NCBI RefSeq assembly: GCF_051020985.1
Contig: NC_135010.1
Coordinates: 5,330,001 to 5,394,000 of the forward strand
DNA: 64,000 nucleotides
Direction of reading: 5' to 3'
Origin: Nomia melanderi
Lineage: Eukaryota > Arthropoda > Insecta > Hymenoptera > Halictidae
The translations under genes and the position numbers were made by a program. Shown here one piece after another: positions 9,616-21,900 of this stretch (position 1 is its first letter; every line of letters starts with the position of its first letter). The notes under the pieces are model-generated. The model worked only from the letters and a program-made list of their open reading frames with translations. It ran no database searches and was not told the origin of the DNA.

Positions 9616-12032
9616 GTCGTTTTTAAGTATGTAAGATAAAGCAGTTGAGAATATTTATATTTTATATTTATATATTTTTATTAGAATAGGAATATTTTAT
9701 CGGAATAATTGTTTGCAAGAATTAAAATGCACAATTATATATAATGTAGAATTTTCGAAGAGTTTTAATTAGTTTTTACATTAACATTGTTACGAAGTCG
9801 CCCATGACAAAATGAATGAATTTCCAGAAAGTAACTTAAGAAATCCGAATGCAATTTCTATTTATCAATACTTTTCGAATTTCTATGTCAATAATAAACT
9901 TCCCTTACGTAAGACACCAAGTTAATGATTAACATGTTCCGTACCATTTGTGGTATATACACGCGCAGTTGTTGTAAGGAAACATATTTTGTAAGACATA
10001 TATCAAGAAATAGCGGTCACAGGTCGCGAAGCAGCGGAAACGTAAAGAAATAACATCAAAATATATATATATAAAAGTCACCAAAAACTTGAATTTAACT
10101 TAATATTTCATTTTAAAAATCAATGCAGTTTATAAGCAACATATAATCGAATGTTAATAATGATCGATATCGACACAGTAATATTTCAACCAGCTAACTT
10201 ATCATCGGAACAGAAATAACGACGTGGATCATATAGATATCAAGTTGAATATCAAATCAGTATTTATCCTCCGCTATTAACTTGCGTTATTTTAAAAATC
10301 CGTTGAAAATAAATATTCGAATTACAAATATCAGATACATTGGTGTACTGAGCTATGACATTTCGAATAATAATTTTGTTGTTTTGCGCTCGTTCGGATT
10401 GCGATCAAGATAACTTTGATGACGGGGAAACGTCGTCGAAGCGTTCGAGTCGAATACGGCGGTTTTTAACCGCAAAATCGTCTGTGAGTGCCGCAAATAA
10501 AGCAATCGGGCGCAATTAAATCTTCGATATTTCTATTTTCCAAGCAACTCATTTTACACCGACGCGTCGAAAGGAACGTCTTGGCTCGCGAAAGAAAAGC
10601 GTTCCGTTCGCGGGAAACAGAAAACATATAAGACGAGCTGCGTCACGAACGGGAAGTTCGAGAATTAATAACCGGCTGCACAAGTTAGCGGTGGCGGCCT
10701 TTAATCGTTGTCACCTACATTCTTGAATCCTGTATTTTCTAATTAATTAGCGATGGTTGAATGGCAGCTTTTTCCGCGACTTAATCTGAACTTTACGTAA
10801 ACGAAGCTTAATGTCAAGGTTCCACAAGCACACGGGGAGAAAAGTATCGTTATTGTGAAAAGAGACGCCTACGTTAATCCTTGATTGAATTTCCGGTTCT
10901 TTATGCTTATTTGCGAGGATCTGAAAAGATCTTTTGGTACTTATGTATTACACGAAGTACCTTTGCTTTTAAGAAATGAACTATTAATGATAACAGTAAT
11001 GATAATGGTAATAATAATACTGATGAAATATTAATAATATGTTATAATATTAAATTAATAATAGTCGAAACCCAGTCCAAATATAATTACGTATAATATG
11101 TTAGTACTGATTCTTATTGTAATTACTTTGTTATTGTTGTGGGATTCGTCAATAAATCAGAAAGATGTAATTCTTACATACTGTAATTGTTTTCGTTAAT
11201 TAAAACAGATTTTTTCTTTAAAACATTAACTATTCGTTGAATTTTCCTAATAATAATTTTAAGTTTTCCTAATAAAATTTTAAGAACTGAATAGTTAATT
11301 CATATTCAGAGATTAGTATCCGGCAATTTTTCGAAATCTCCCGCCAAATTCCTAAAAAAAAAATTGAATTACGGTAGAGTCACTAGTCCAGTAAAATATC
11401 GATAGCTTAACATTTAGTTTGTTTAACATTTCCATTTACAATCATCTGTCAAAAAGTACTTATCAATTCGAGGATAACATAAATAAGTTGCTAGGAATTT
11501 ATATATAATACTTCTACTTCTCCAATAATATTTCAAACGTATGAATAATATCAAGACAACAAAAGAGTCAAGTAAAAAATACAATTTTCATGTAACACGT
11601 GTTCAGTTACAAAACGATCGCGCTTCGTACGCAATGGACTCCGGGCTCGCTAAATTCCGGGAAGACCAGGTGAATCGAAGAACACGTCGAAAATAATGAA
11701 TTTAATTGTAATCATTTTAATTGTCCGTTGAATAAAAAGCAGCCGGAACCGTGGCGAACAGCTAGGAATGAAAATTATATCGCTCGCGTGCACGCTTATT
11801 ATAGCGCCGCTGATACGCGTTTACACACGCCCACATCCGCAGAAAAATGTTTAGAAATCGTGTCGTTAATTCGACGCAGCTCGCACAGTCAGTTGTTCGA
11901 AAGTCGGTGTTCGTTCGCCGGTAAATTTGATTTCAGGAACAATACGAGACCAGAAAGACGTACTGGGAAAATCGCTGAGGTGCTCGTAAATAGGTGTTCC
12001 TCTTTTCTACCGGCTCTAACTGTAAATTATCT
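9616..12032. other. No gene seen
   Basis: AT-rich sequence with a CpG-rich island around 10380-10800 and a short (TA)n run near 10061-10072. A 102-codon plus frame (11728-12036) runs into the next element and has no recognisable features. ATA/ATG-rich simple sequence lies near 10985-11060. Confidence 0.4.
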
Positions 12033-12195
12033 TTAACATTAGGTTTACAGAACGCGTCAATTTGAGGCATATTGAATTGTTTCTTTAGAAACAATTTCTA
12101 AACATCCAATTTCCAAGATTTAAATGAACGAACGCCAATTTTTCTAAGAACAATGGGATAAACTGTAGAATAAAAGTTCATAAACCTAGCATTAA
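12033..12195. mobile_element. T2 TTAA element
   Basis: Begins TTAACATTAGGTTTACAGAA and ends CATAAACCTAGCATTAA. The interior words CTAAACATCCAATTTCCAAG and TTTCTAAGAACAATGG recur in the copies at 12926 and 26452. At 163 bp it is shorter than its relatives (about 210), consistent with an internal deletion. Confidence 0.75.
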
Positions 12196-12925
12196 GACTC
12201 TTTCGAGACAGACTTTATTTAACACTAGCTCTTTTAATGCCGAACTACTATATATCGTCGTTCGCAATACTTGCGAAAAGTTCCAACGATGATATATCGT
12301 TGCGTATGCGAAGGCGCCTTACTATTCGCATCGCGAGAGAACTCTATCTCAAAATAAATTTATGAAACGCTATAAATGGTTTAATTTCTTTGTAATAGAA
12401 TTGAAAAAATTGTTTGTAAATTTAACTTTTTGGATTTATGCATACTGATTCGTGCTGAGACTGAATATATGGTAGAGCGATAAGATATTAGATATGTAGA
12501 TGTAGACAAGAAATTCTAACCGATGCAACCTCTCATTATTGCTTACCATTTTTTTGCTATTGGGGAGGAACCACTCGTTTTGTAGCAGATAATGTATTAT
12601 TTATCCTTCATGCTACGTGATCTATATAAACCTATGACCAAACGATGATTTTTCTTTTGTGCAAATACTGTTTGTAAAAGAGAATTGATTTTTATGTTTT
12701 TCACAATGCTTTATATTTATGTTATTCGTATGATTTTCAACAAATATTTAAATACAAATGGCATTAATTTATTCTCCCTTTATTTTGTTATATGCTCCTT
12801 TTTGAATTTTGTAAATATCATTCTTATTTTATTCTTTATGAGCTTATTCCCAAACCTTAACAAATTCGTCAAATTGGTTCGGTATTCTTCGCATAGGTAC
12901 GGTACTTTCAGACGCCATTGAAAGG
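12196..12925. other. No gene; AT-rich
   Basis: TTAACACTAGCTCTTTTAATG near 12220 looks like another TTAA-type end, followed by an imperfect palindrome around ATATATCGTCG...GATGATATATCG (12249-12300); no partner end was found. A 78-codon plus frame (12685-12921) is rich in Phe/Ile/Asn codons typical of random AT-rich DNA. Confidence 0.4.
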
Positions 12926-13136
12926 GCTAGGTTTACGGAACGTGTCAATTTGACGCATATGCAATTTTATAAACATTCTTTGTTTATATTTATTTTGATT
13001 GATACAGTCCCGCGAATATGTTTTCTAATAACCAATTACTAAACATCCAATTCCTAAAATCGGAATGATCGAGAGTCAACTTTTTTAGGAACAATGGAAT
13101 AAAAGATAAAATAAATGTTCGTAAACCTAATGTTCA
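12926..13136. mobile_element. T2 TTAA element, termini decayed
   Basis: Starts GGCTAGGTTTACGGAACGTG and ends GTTCGTAAACCTAATG, with CTAAACATCCAATTCC and TTAGGAACAATGGAATAA inside. The terminal TTAA itself has mutated on both sides. Same orientation as the copy at 12033. Confidence 0.7.
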
Positions 13137-13157
13137 TTACCCATAAAACTGATTTCC

Positions 13158-13380
13158 TTGACACTAGATTACGATTGACATCTACTGTACAGTTTATTCT
13201 ATTGAGTTTAGAGAAACTGATATCCGTTCAACTAGATGTTGGAAATTAGGGGTTTAAAAGTAGACAATTAGGACACACACTTGCGTATCTGCATCAGTAA
13301 ATCAACCCAAACATTTACCAAATAATGTTTATAAAAGTCAGTATTAGTGCAACTGTCTTGTTCCGTAAATCTAGTGTTAA
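13158..13380. mobile_element. T2-like TTAA element, divergent
   Basis: The left end TTGACACTAGATTACG and right end CCGTAAATCTAGTGTTAA form an inverted pair of about 16 bases. The interior (AACTAGATGTTGG, AATCAACCCAAACATTTACC) differs from the other T2 copies. It may be a separate subfamily sharing the ends. Confidence 0.6.
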
Positions 13381-14154
13381 CATCGGGCTAAGTTTCAAAA
13401 ATATCCTGGAAAATTTCTAATCGTGCGCTACTTGGGAGCCGAACGTGTTATTAAATAGATCTTGCTAATTTGTATGTCCTCGCGTGCGCTAGATATTTTA
13501 AGTACAGATTGTCGAAAGTTGTCACTCTCCACGTGTGAATTCCGTTTTGCTAGACTTTAAAGTACCGCGAATATTTTTCTTATTCTTTCGACAAGCCCGA
13601 AATTAGTTATGAAAATTGTCGTACACGAGTGGTACACCACTTTTTTCGTTAGAACTGGTAATTTTAGACTGGTATCTACTTTAAAATTATAGAGGTGTCA
13701 GTATTCAATATTCTTTGAAAAATTGATACTTTTATTTGCATGATACAGTGAATGTCGAAACTAAGAATGATATTCTCTAGCAATTTTTTACAAATTACAG
13801 GTAAATCATTTTAAATACTTGACACGTGTGGTATTATGAAGTTTTATCAGCTTCTACTTTGAAATGAATTTAGGCTGCCTGGTGTTTTTTTCCATAAACT
13901 TAAACTTATACCACTTTGAAATCGACTAATTTCTCAAGGGAAATTTTCTAATTCTATAATCCTTTGCGCTTAACAATACTTCTCATTATAAAGATTCATT
14001 AATATCTGTTGAAATACTAATAATATTGGCAACTAACATAAAGGAAAATCTTACATAAAATAAAAAGCGAGAAATATTTCATTTCTATGGTTCATATGTT
14101 GATACCTAATACAATATTGAATTTTTCACTTTAAACTTCATAATTCTGCTGTGT
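13381..14154. other. No gene seen
   Basis: AT-rich unique sequence. GAGTGGTACACCAC near 13630 and CTGGTGTTTTTTTCC near 13880 are suggestive of weak inverted ends but are too short to call. Confidence 0.35.
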
Positions 14155-14370
14155 TTAACACTCGAACTACCGAACATTTATAATATATAAATGTATATTT
14201 ATATAACATATAAAAATTATAACAATAGATTATTTTTAGTTTCCTCGGATATTCGTTACAGCATTTAAGTGAAAGTATTTTCGAAATCATTTCGAATATT
14301 CAATGCTTTTAAGACACCAATCATTGCGAAACAAGGGAACCAGTCATTTTAACTGATAGTTCTAATCTTA
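14155..14370. mobile_element. T1 TTAA element
   Basis: Begins TTAACACTCGAACTACCGAA and ends near CTGATAGTTCTAATCTTA. The interior words TTTTTAGTTTCCTCGG, TTTCGAATATTCAATGC and GCGAAACAAGG align with the reverse complement of 55786-56011. The right TTAA has decayed. About 216 bp. Confidence 0.75.
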
Positions 14371-14454
14371 TTCAAATGACAACTAAGAATCGCCCCTCGA
14401 GTGTAAAGAGTTAATTTTCCTCGCTAAGGTAATATTTGCAATGTTTAGTATCTT

Positions 14455-14780
14455 GTTTATGAACTTCAATCGAAACAATAACCTACAGTGAGATTCAGTA
14501 ACAAACTATGGCCAGTACACCCGATCGATTTTATCTTCCAAGTACAGTAAACATTTTTGTGACGCTGATAATCTTTACCAACATAAACTTCAATCGAAAC
14601 AATAATCTACAGTGAGATCCAATAATGAAATACGGTCAAGTGCACGCGTGTCCGGCGAATATTCAAAGTCGATTTTCTCGAAAACAAGGAACAAATTTTA
14701 GTCTACACTCTCGAATTATTTTTCGCCATAGAAACAGCCCCTATCCGGTTGTACTACCAGTTACATGACACCCTGTACAC
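14455..14780 (+). repeat. Dispersed repeat D, copy 3 plus partial duplicate
   Basis: The main copy (about 14570-14780) has CAACATAAACTTCAATCGAA, TACAGTGAGATCCAAT, CAAAGTCGATTTTCTCGAAA and TACTACCAGTTACATGACAC, then CCCTGTACA. The first part, GAACTTCAATCGAAACAATA then TACAGTGAGATTCAG, also occurs at 14461-14500, about 118 bases upstream. So the 5' part of the repeat is tandemly duplicated here. Confidence 0.7.
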
Positions 14781-15600
14781 GGTAGAAAAATAAACGGCAC
14801 GAACCTGTAGTACGAGCTAATAGAAGTCCCTAGCGAGACGAGGACAAAGGTCGCGATCTCCCGATATGTTTTTCGTTTGATATTTCCCGACTGTACGCTT
14901 TCCCGCTATTTGCATCTCGGTATAAATTAGAGGCCTTCGTGTAGCATAGTCGTCGATCGACGCGTAACATCAACGATGGTGGCCAGAATCGGGCAGACAC
15001 CAGGACGTCGCGCGAGAAAATCCGACTGGAAACGTCCGATTCGAGCCAAACGACGCCAACGGGCGAAGGGGAGCGACAGATAGGTTAGGATAGCGCGAAT
15101 CATCGATGCAACGAGGCTGAATGCAAATACGGCCCCAGCGGCGTATAAACATTTCTGTGCGTTTGACGGTGAATGGGGAGAACGTTCGAATGATTTAGAG
15201 ACGCCGAGAGGTGTCCTGGAGTGCCGAGGAGGCTTCCTGCTCGCGAGACTGCTTCGTTTATTCCGATGAACGCTTTCGGAATATTCAACTCTTCGCATTC
15301 GAAGGTTTTTGCTGCTGCACGATGATAAGTTGAAGCTGTACTCGTAAAATTCTTACGGGACCTTTCAGGATTAATGTGAAGTAAAGTTTTACTTCATAAT
15401 GTAAAGTGGAATATCATGCATAAATTAGAAGAATTCATTGTTGTTCTGTTGTACGACGTTGTAAATAGAATATTGTCAACGCTTACCATTCGAATCGCTG
15501 CCTCGAAGATAAATAACAAAAAAAAAATGAATAGAATAAACGGCAATACGTCGCTAAAAGAAAAATGGGAGATCCCCATTCGGTTGGCTAACAATAAGTA
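14781..15600. other. No gene seen; CpG-rich island
   Basis: From about 14830 to 15300 the sequence is CpG-rich and yields several overlapping minus-strand frames (up to 123 codons, 14927-15298). None carries a recognisable motif, and overlapping frames in different phases argue that composition, not selection, keeps them open. Confidence 0.4.
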
Positions 15601-15793
15601 TTAACACGTTGACTGTCATAAGAATTTTCAGTGCTTCGTATATTATTTATTCTCGTTATCAAATTTCTTACGATAAGCTATTTTCTAGTTACTTACGGTA
15701 CAAAATATTCTCATTCGGCATCAGTTTCTACTATAATCGCCCTCAAGCCATTTGAAAGCTCCAGTCACCGATGACCGCCATAATAGTCAACAA
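15601..15793. mobile_element. T4 TTAA element
   Basis: Left end TTAACACGTTGACTGTCATA. The right side CACCGATGACCGCC followed by ATAATAGTCAAC is a decayed inverse of the family end. CCATTTGAAAGCTCCAG matches CTTCCAAAATGCTTG of the 47772 copy in inverse. About 193 bp. Confidence 0.65.
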
Positions 15794-17242
15794 ATGAGAA
15801 CTAAAGCTATCTATCAAAAGATAACTACAACTAGCCAAGCAAAATAGGTGACGCAACAGAACACGATCTACCTATGTAGAACCATCCATCAGCTTCAATC
15901 CAAGCCCAAACGCGCGCTCGACATTCCTCGCGTCGTAAAGCTCCCGTATACAAGCGTTACCCAATCCTTGCGCGTTTCCATGTAACCATGAATTATCATA
16001 TTTAGTTAATTCCTGTTTAATAATCACACAATTTCATAAGAATCTCATTAACTGCGGCTACCGCGCGAACGGTGCGTCGCGCTCGACGCTCAATTCAATA
16101 AAGTGAAACCCGACTGAAAGCTTGCGAGACCTTTTTCTGTTGGCCGGAGGAAGTTATTGTCTTCGAGCCGCTGATAAAACGTTCAAATAATTTATTGCAC
16201 GCATTATTGCAACGAATTATAAATTATCGGCGTTATAAGATACGGGGGGGGGGGGGAGGAGAACCGTCAGGGAGAAAAAGAGGCCAAGAAAAATAGCTTC
16301 GGGAACGGTATTACGTTATAAGCGACGCCGCGCAAACCGTCCGTCGGCCTCGTATTTATGGATGGATCTGACGAAATAAAAAGCGGAGGGCTCTCGGGTT
16401 CCACGGTAATCCGTATTGAGCGAGTCGCAGGTTTTCATGTAGACCCATTCGCGCCGTGCTAATAGGATGAATTAAATCGGCCGATACGGTTGCCCGGTAC
16501 TACGTCCGACGATGCGTCTTCTTCTTTCCTCCCCTGGGAACGAGCGTTGCGGAAAATCGCGTGGCATCGCAAAGCGGACCCGGTGATTTACGACTCATTA
16601 TACACGGCCGATCGGAGGGATCGCGTAACGATGGCCGCGGTGAAATTAATCGTTGCCGGTAATTATTTCGTTGGCTCAGTTTCTCAGAACGACCGACTAC
16701 CGAGGGAGCGCCAGCGTCAGTGTTTTGAAATCAGGCTGTTCCAGGCTTTAATGCACAGCTCGATACTTTAAGCGGTTGCACATACGGCCCGGAACGATTG
16801 GGACAGGGTTGTGTGCGCTCGGGGAAACGACTTTTTCTGTTTTCAGTTGGGTAAGGATCATTCTGTTCCGCGATTGTTACTGCTGGACTACGAAATTTTA
16901 TGGATCTGCATATATCAGATATTGAATGTCTTCTCGTACAATATTTTTTTAGAAAAGTTTTTTATTTGCACAAATTCTACAATTATTTACATACAGGCGT
17001 AAATAAAATTACTAATAATAACCGTAGAATAATATTTTGGCAAAGTATAATCTTAGTCCTACTTTTTTGCTTCGCAACTGTATCTTTATTTTGATACGCT
17101 TATAGGCTTTTTGCTTGTGATTTTATGACGCTGATCGAAGTATCTATATTTTACGGCGAAAAGTTATATATATAAAAAGGACCGTTTACTAACATATGTT
17201 ATTGCGGATGGTGGGGGAGTTGGAGGAGGCTTAGCTAGAGTT
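15794..17242. other. No gene seen; large CpG-rich island
   Basis: From about 15890 to 16850 this is one of the most CpG-rich stretches of the window. Frames at 16490-16771 and 16811-17002 are open but unrecognised. It includes the poly-G run annotated separately. It could be a promoter or enhancer region of an unseen gene. Confidence 0.4.
16244..16256 (+). repeat. Poly-G run of 13
   Basis: Thirteen consecutive G residues, flanked by GATAC and AGGAGAACC. Such a run can form intramolecular quadruplexes in principle and is prone to length errors in sequencing, so the exact count is uncertain. Confidence 0.85.
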
Positions 17243-17472
17243 TTAACACTATGCCTTATGTTTTATTTCTCAACTATGCTTAAGGAAACAACTTTGTTGT
17301 TAATAATTTAGTAGAAAAGGAAATGAGTTTTATACTTATTTTGTGTTTACATTTACTCAGTCAAGTAATACTTAATTTATATTATAAATTAATAAGTAAC
17401 ACTTAACTTTGTCGAATTTCGTTTGCAATTTTCACCGCGAATCTGACACTTTAATATAAGGTAAGGAATTAA
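17243..17472. mobile_element. T5 TTAA element, inverted orientation
   Basis: Left end TTAACACTATGCCTTATG, right end ATAAGGTAAGGAATTAA. On the minus strand the interior reads GTGTCAGATTCGCGGTG, CGAATTTCGTTTGC in inverse, and TAAGTATTACTTG, aligning along its whole length with 40325-40578. It is the first member of a four-element train and shares TTAA 17469-17472 with the next. Confidence 0.8.
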
Positions 17473-17741
17473 CACATTGTTGACTGATCATGAGTTAACT
17501 CATGTTTGCACTTGCATTGGCCATTTCAGTTTTTGAAACGCAGGGTAATATAGAATATTGCAAAAGCAAAATATTCAAATTTATATAAAAGATATGTTCA
17601 ATGTTTCGTTTCAATTCATTGTGTATGAATAAAATATATTGAAGTTTATTTGGATTGTTTCATTTTTATATTTAATTGTGGAAGAATAACCGGTGACATA
17701 GGATAGCTTCTTCGTAAAATTGCCGGTCAACAATGTGTTAA
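17469..17741. mobile_element. T3 TTAA element
   Basis: Left end TTAACACATTGTTGACTG, right end GCCGGTCAACAATGTGTTAA: a near-perfect inverted pair of about 18 bases. The interior (TTTGAAACGCAGGGTAATAT, GAATTGAAACG in inverse) matches 40015-40328 in the opposite orientation. 273 bp. Both borders are shared with neighbours. Confidence 0.85.
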
Positions 17742-17921
17742 CATTCAAACTACCGAGCAGTCAATTGACTTTTCCAAAATTTCCTGTAAGAATTCTATAG
17801 CAAAAAGGGAAAAATAATTACATGTTCATTTACCAAAATAAATAATTAATTGTTAAAAAAATTAATATTATTTTGGATTTCAAAAGGACTGGTAATCCGT
17901 CAAACACAATTAACTGGTTAA
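17738..17921. mobile_element. T1-like TTAA element, divergent
   Basis: Begins TTAACATTCAAACTACCGAG followed by CAGTCAATTGAC, as in T1. It ends at TTAA 17918 after GGACTGGTAATCCGTC, which is only a weak inverse of the T1 end. It may be a decayed T1 copy that acquired extra bases, or DNA trapped between two insertions. Confidence 0.45.
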
Positions 17922-18158
17922 CCCTTTGCCCTACGATTTATTTCTCAATTATGATCGATGCAACTACTTTGCTAATAATTTATTGTAAAAATAAAAATAC
18001 TCTAGACACATTCTATACTCATGCCCCCTCTAAAATTTCATAACTAATAACAAAAGAATAATAGGTAATTCGAATTCCAGGAAATTGAGTAATATTTACG
18101 TTCGTTAAATGCTCTTGAATATCTTAGCCTGACACATAGTTATAAGCCAAAGGGTTAA
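17918..18158. mobile_element. T5 TTAA element
   Basis: Left end TTAACCCTTTGCCCTACG, right end TATAAGCCAAAGGGTTAA. The interior TTTATTTCTCAATTATG and CTAATAATTTATTG follows the same order as 17243-17472. 241 bp. It closes the train. Confidence 0.8.
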
Positions 18159-18683
18159 CAAAGAGTATGGAAGAACGAGAACGAACGTGATCGAAATACC
18201 AAAGTGTTTCTGTCTTCAAGGGAACGAATATGAAACGAAAAATCAAAGGAATTACTGTTGTCGTTAATTTAGACGTACAGCCCTTAACAATGGCTTCGAT
18301 CCAGCTGGCAAAGCAATCGGAGGCGAGCAGTATTCAAATTAGAGCCGGGACAAGTGTGCGTGATTAAAAATAAACGCGTGAGTCGGTGTAATTTCACGGT
18401 TGCGCGGTTTAGTTAAGTCGCGTTGCTCGCGTGAGGGCTGAACTATCCGCTGTCGCTGGAGCCCGATGGAAATAGTTATGAACGCACAAACGCTTGTGCA
18501 AACAATGAACGTGTTCCTTTATCCGAGAAGAATGCAGAATGACACCATGAATCCAGCAGCCGTTTTTAGGAAGATTATTTGCGTCCCTTGACGTCACTGT
18601 GTTTAACCTCCTAAGAGCCTGTTGAAGAAGTCGTGTTTGAGAAAATTTAAATTCTCTTGATTAATGGTCTAACAACGAGCGAA
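18159..18683. other. No gene seen
   Basis: Moderately CpG-rich unique sequence (about 18280-18600). A 62-codon minus frame at 18409-18597 has no recognisable feature. Confidence 0.4.
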
Positions 18684-18924
18684 TTAACTCGTTGCACTCG
18701 ATTTATTTTCAATGTTGTTGGGTGTAAACTTGTATAATATTTATGTTCAGGGAAATGAGTGAAAGTAATTCACAGCGGTAGAATACAACGTTTTATATTT
18801 ATTTCATGATAAGATTTAATTTTTATAATCCTTTAAAGTGTGGTACGTTTTCAAATAATTCCCAACGTTCTATAACAAATTTGTATTGTCATCTCCAATA
18901 TGACATACGAGTATAAAGGGTTAG
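18684..18924. mobile_element. T6 TTAA element (long form)
   Basis: Starts TTAACTCGTTGCACTCGATT and ends GTATAAAGGGTTAG. TTTCAATGTTGTTGGGTGTA, GGGAAATGAGTGAAAGTAAT and CTTTAAAGTGTGGTACG match the inverted copy at 30931-31194. It lacks the extra inverted arm of that copy. 241 bp. Confidence 0.8.
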
Positions 18925-21900
18925 AAACTGTGTTGTTTCGATTAAATAACTCCTCCCTTGACATTTTGAATATTGATACAGTATATGTCAGACACCATTA
19001 CTTTAGGTAATCGTATTTTACAAAGTGGCGGATATGTCTTGCGCGAGATAATATTACATTTAAATTTCGCGCTCGAGGAATATTTTGATCATATAAAAAT
19101 CGTTAATTATTCTACTGTTTAAGAGCTCTAATGTGCAATTTTTAATTCAGTGTGATTGTGTTTAATTCGGTAATTGTCTGAATATGATCTATGTGATCTA
19201 ATTGTGATATAAGGTATGTGATATAATTGTGATATATGAATGAAGAATTCAAAATGAAATATAATAAAAATCATTATTGTATAATTGTTTCAAGACAACT
19301 TGGTGTCGCTGAAAGATTGAAATAATTGAAGTTGACCACATGCGTTTCTATTTGTGTGCCTTAAGTGTCACATGTTCGACACTGTTTTTCCGTAATGAAC
19401 TTGAACTACTTCCTACAAGCTTTTACTTGAATCGGAAGTGTAACTAAAAATTACGCTGGTATAAAATGTTACTACAATTATCGTCTTTTTTTGTTTTTCA
19501 TTATTTTATAACATTTAGATTTTCCAAGTATTAAATTATCAAACCTGTCAGTTTCATGGTCAAATTTGCCTGCGAAGAATGTTGTTTAATCGTTGGGCAT
19601 AAATCACTGGGTGTGAACATTGTCTTAAGTCGCGCAAGAAGAATGGGGATTAGTAATGTTTTACGTAAGAGAGTCCTGTTCATTGATTATTATAAGAATT
19701 ATTGTACAGGGATGTGTTAACAGACATTACGGAAATAAGCGCTACTCCAATTTATTAATATATTATAAATTATGGTAATAAATTGACTTTTCAATGTAAA
19801 TGAAAACATTATAATAAAATTTCTAATCAATAATAAGTATAAATAATTTTTTAATTACATGTTTTACTTACATACAAGCGTTTTCAACGCTTAATACATT
19901 ATACCTTTTAATTTACTTTTTGAAATCTATTTATGGAAAATCAAATTTATTTTATAAAATAAACATTAATAATAAAATCAGAACGTTTAAATACTTTAAA
20001 AATCTCATTTTATTCGCCCTCTGTCAATCACATTACATTATGAACTCATACTAAGAACATTTTCTTTATTTCAATTAAAAAATCCATTTTAAACAATTTA
20101 ACGAAAAAAACAAGAAATGGCAATAGATGAAAGAAACCATTGTGAATGCAACTTATTTTTAGTCTTCAAGATCTTTAAAAAACATGATTTGCATATTAGT
20201 AAATCAACGTTTAATAAAAGCTGTATAAGTAGTTCAATCTCTACATTTATACACATTAATCGATCCGATATATCTCCCGCCATGCTCAATTCCCACTCAA
20301 ATGTGGACCAAAAAACCGTCATCATGAAACATTCGAGAATCCCGTCCAGCGACGTTCGTCGACTCTATCATCGAAGAAACGTCGATGAACTTGACTGAAG
20401 GTTTCACTTTCCATCGTTTCGAGGAATTATCGAGAAGAGTGGTGCATGAATAATTCATGCATGCATAGTTCCAAAGAATGATTTGCTTAATGACTCTTTT
20501 TTTTCCTGGATAACCGGCTATCGAGCCTGTATCTACAGTTATTGTCCCCGACTGGTTCGTACGAACCTTGAACCCCCCTGTTAAGTCGCCGTGAGCATAG
20601 ACACCGCGCGTTTTCCAGGACGCGTCGCTTAAAAATTGCCACAAAATCCGTTAAATTTGTTCCCTGAACAGAGGATTCACGCCTGAGACGCGCACCGCGT
20701 TAATAATATGTACGAGGAACATTGTAAACGCTATCTGCGTTTTCATCTTCGCGGTCAGCGACCGTTCTTTAAAATTTCTAATCTCGTTGCAACTTTCTAT
20801 TCGTGCTTTCCGCGAATCTTTTTCTGATAATCGACGCCTCCGGGTGCACGCCTCTCGATTTCTTGCAGATTTCGTCTTTTTTTTTTAATTCTTTCGATTC
20901 CATCGAAGAAAACGCTGTCATTGAAGCGTTGGAGAGCCATTTGTGCGCCGCGACGCGTTGTATCGCATCGCTTTTGGTTTGTGCCGGAATTTTCGTTATA
21001 CGAGTTCTTGCGATGCATACAGAAGTATGCAAATTCCAATTTTCATGGATTGTTTCAGAGAAATTGTGGCAGGAAAAAAATTTCCTTCGTCGACTGCTCG
21101 TTGTGATGATACTGTAGGAGAGTCGGTAACCTTTGTTGCTGTTTTTGTAACTTCACAAATCTGTATTGATTGTAATTGTATAGAAATCTGAATTTTTCTA
21201 TTAATTCTTGTGATATACAAAGAAGAGTTCCAACGTAATAAGTCATACACCAAAGAAAATGCATATACATCGAAATTTTAGAAGGTCCGACAGATCAACC
21301 GTAACTCTTAACCAGTTAGCTGTTGTGACCGCTTTGACAAGTACTTTGAATAGTACCTTATTCTGGTATGTACGTGTTCATATCTACAAACAATTTGTTC
21401 AAAAATTTCCATTCAAGAAACGCATACCTATAAAACTGATTGTTTCCAAAATGAATATTTGCTGAACCAGTTAACTGCTTTTAGTCGAGTATAACACAAA
21501 ATCTTGCGATTTCTTCGTAACGAGTATACTCGTCGGAAACAGCTAACTGGCTAATAGTCAAAACACTTCAATGAAAAAATCCATTATGCAGATAACTCCG
21601 CGAATCCAGATATTTTCGTGCAGATATGGCGCATGACTGTAATACCTATTCATATACGTTACATGGAAACAGTGCTCCGAATAACTGTAAGCGGTGCGGT
21701 TATGGGCACGTGTCCCATGAGAGAAAAGATGTTTACGTCGTCGTTCATTCGCTCGGAGTAGCATACTACATGTAGTACGTATTTACTCGTATCGTGCGTG
21801 CATACTTTCGTCGGTGCAATTAAGCGGCCATAAAATTCAAGCAGAGGACCGCCCCAATTACGAGAAAATAGGGCGCGGTCAATCACACATTCGCGGAGAA

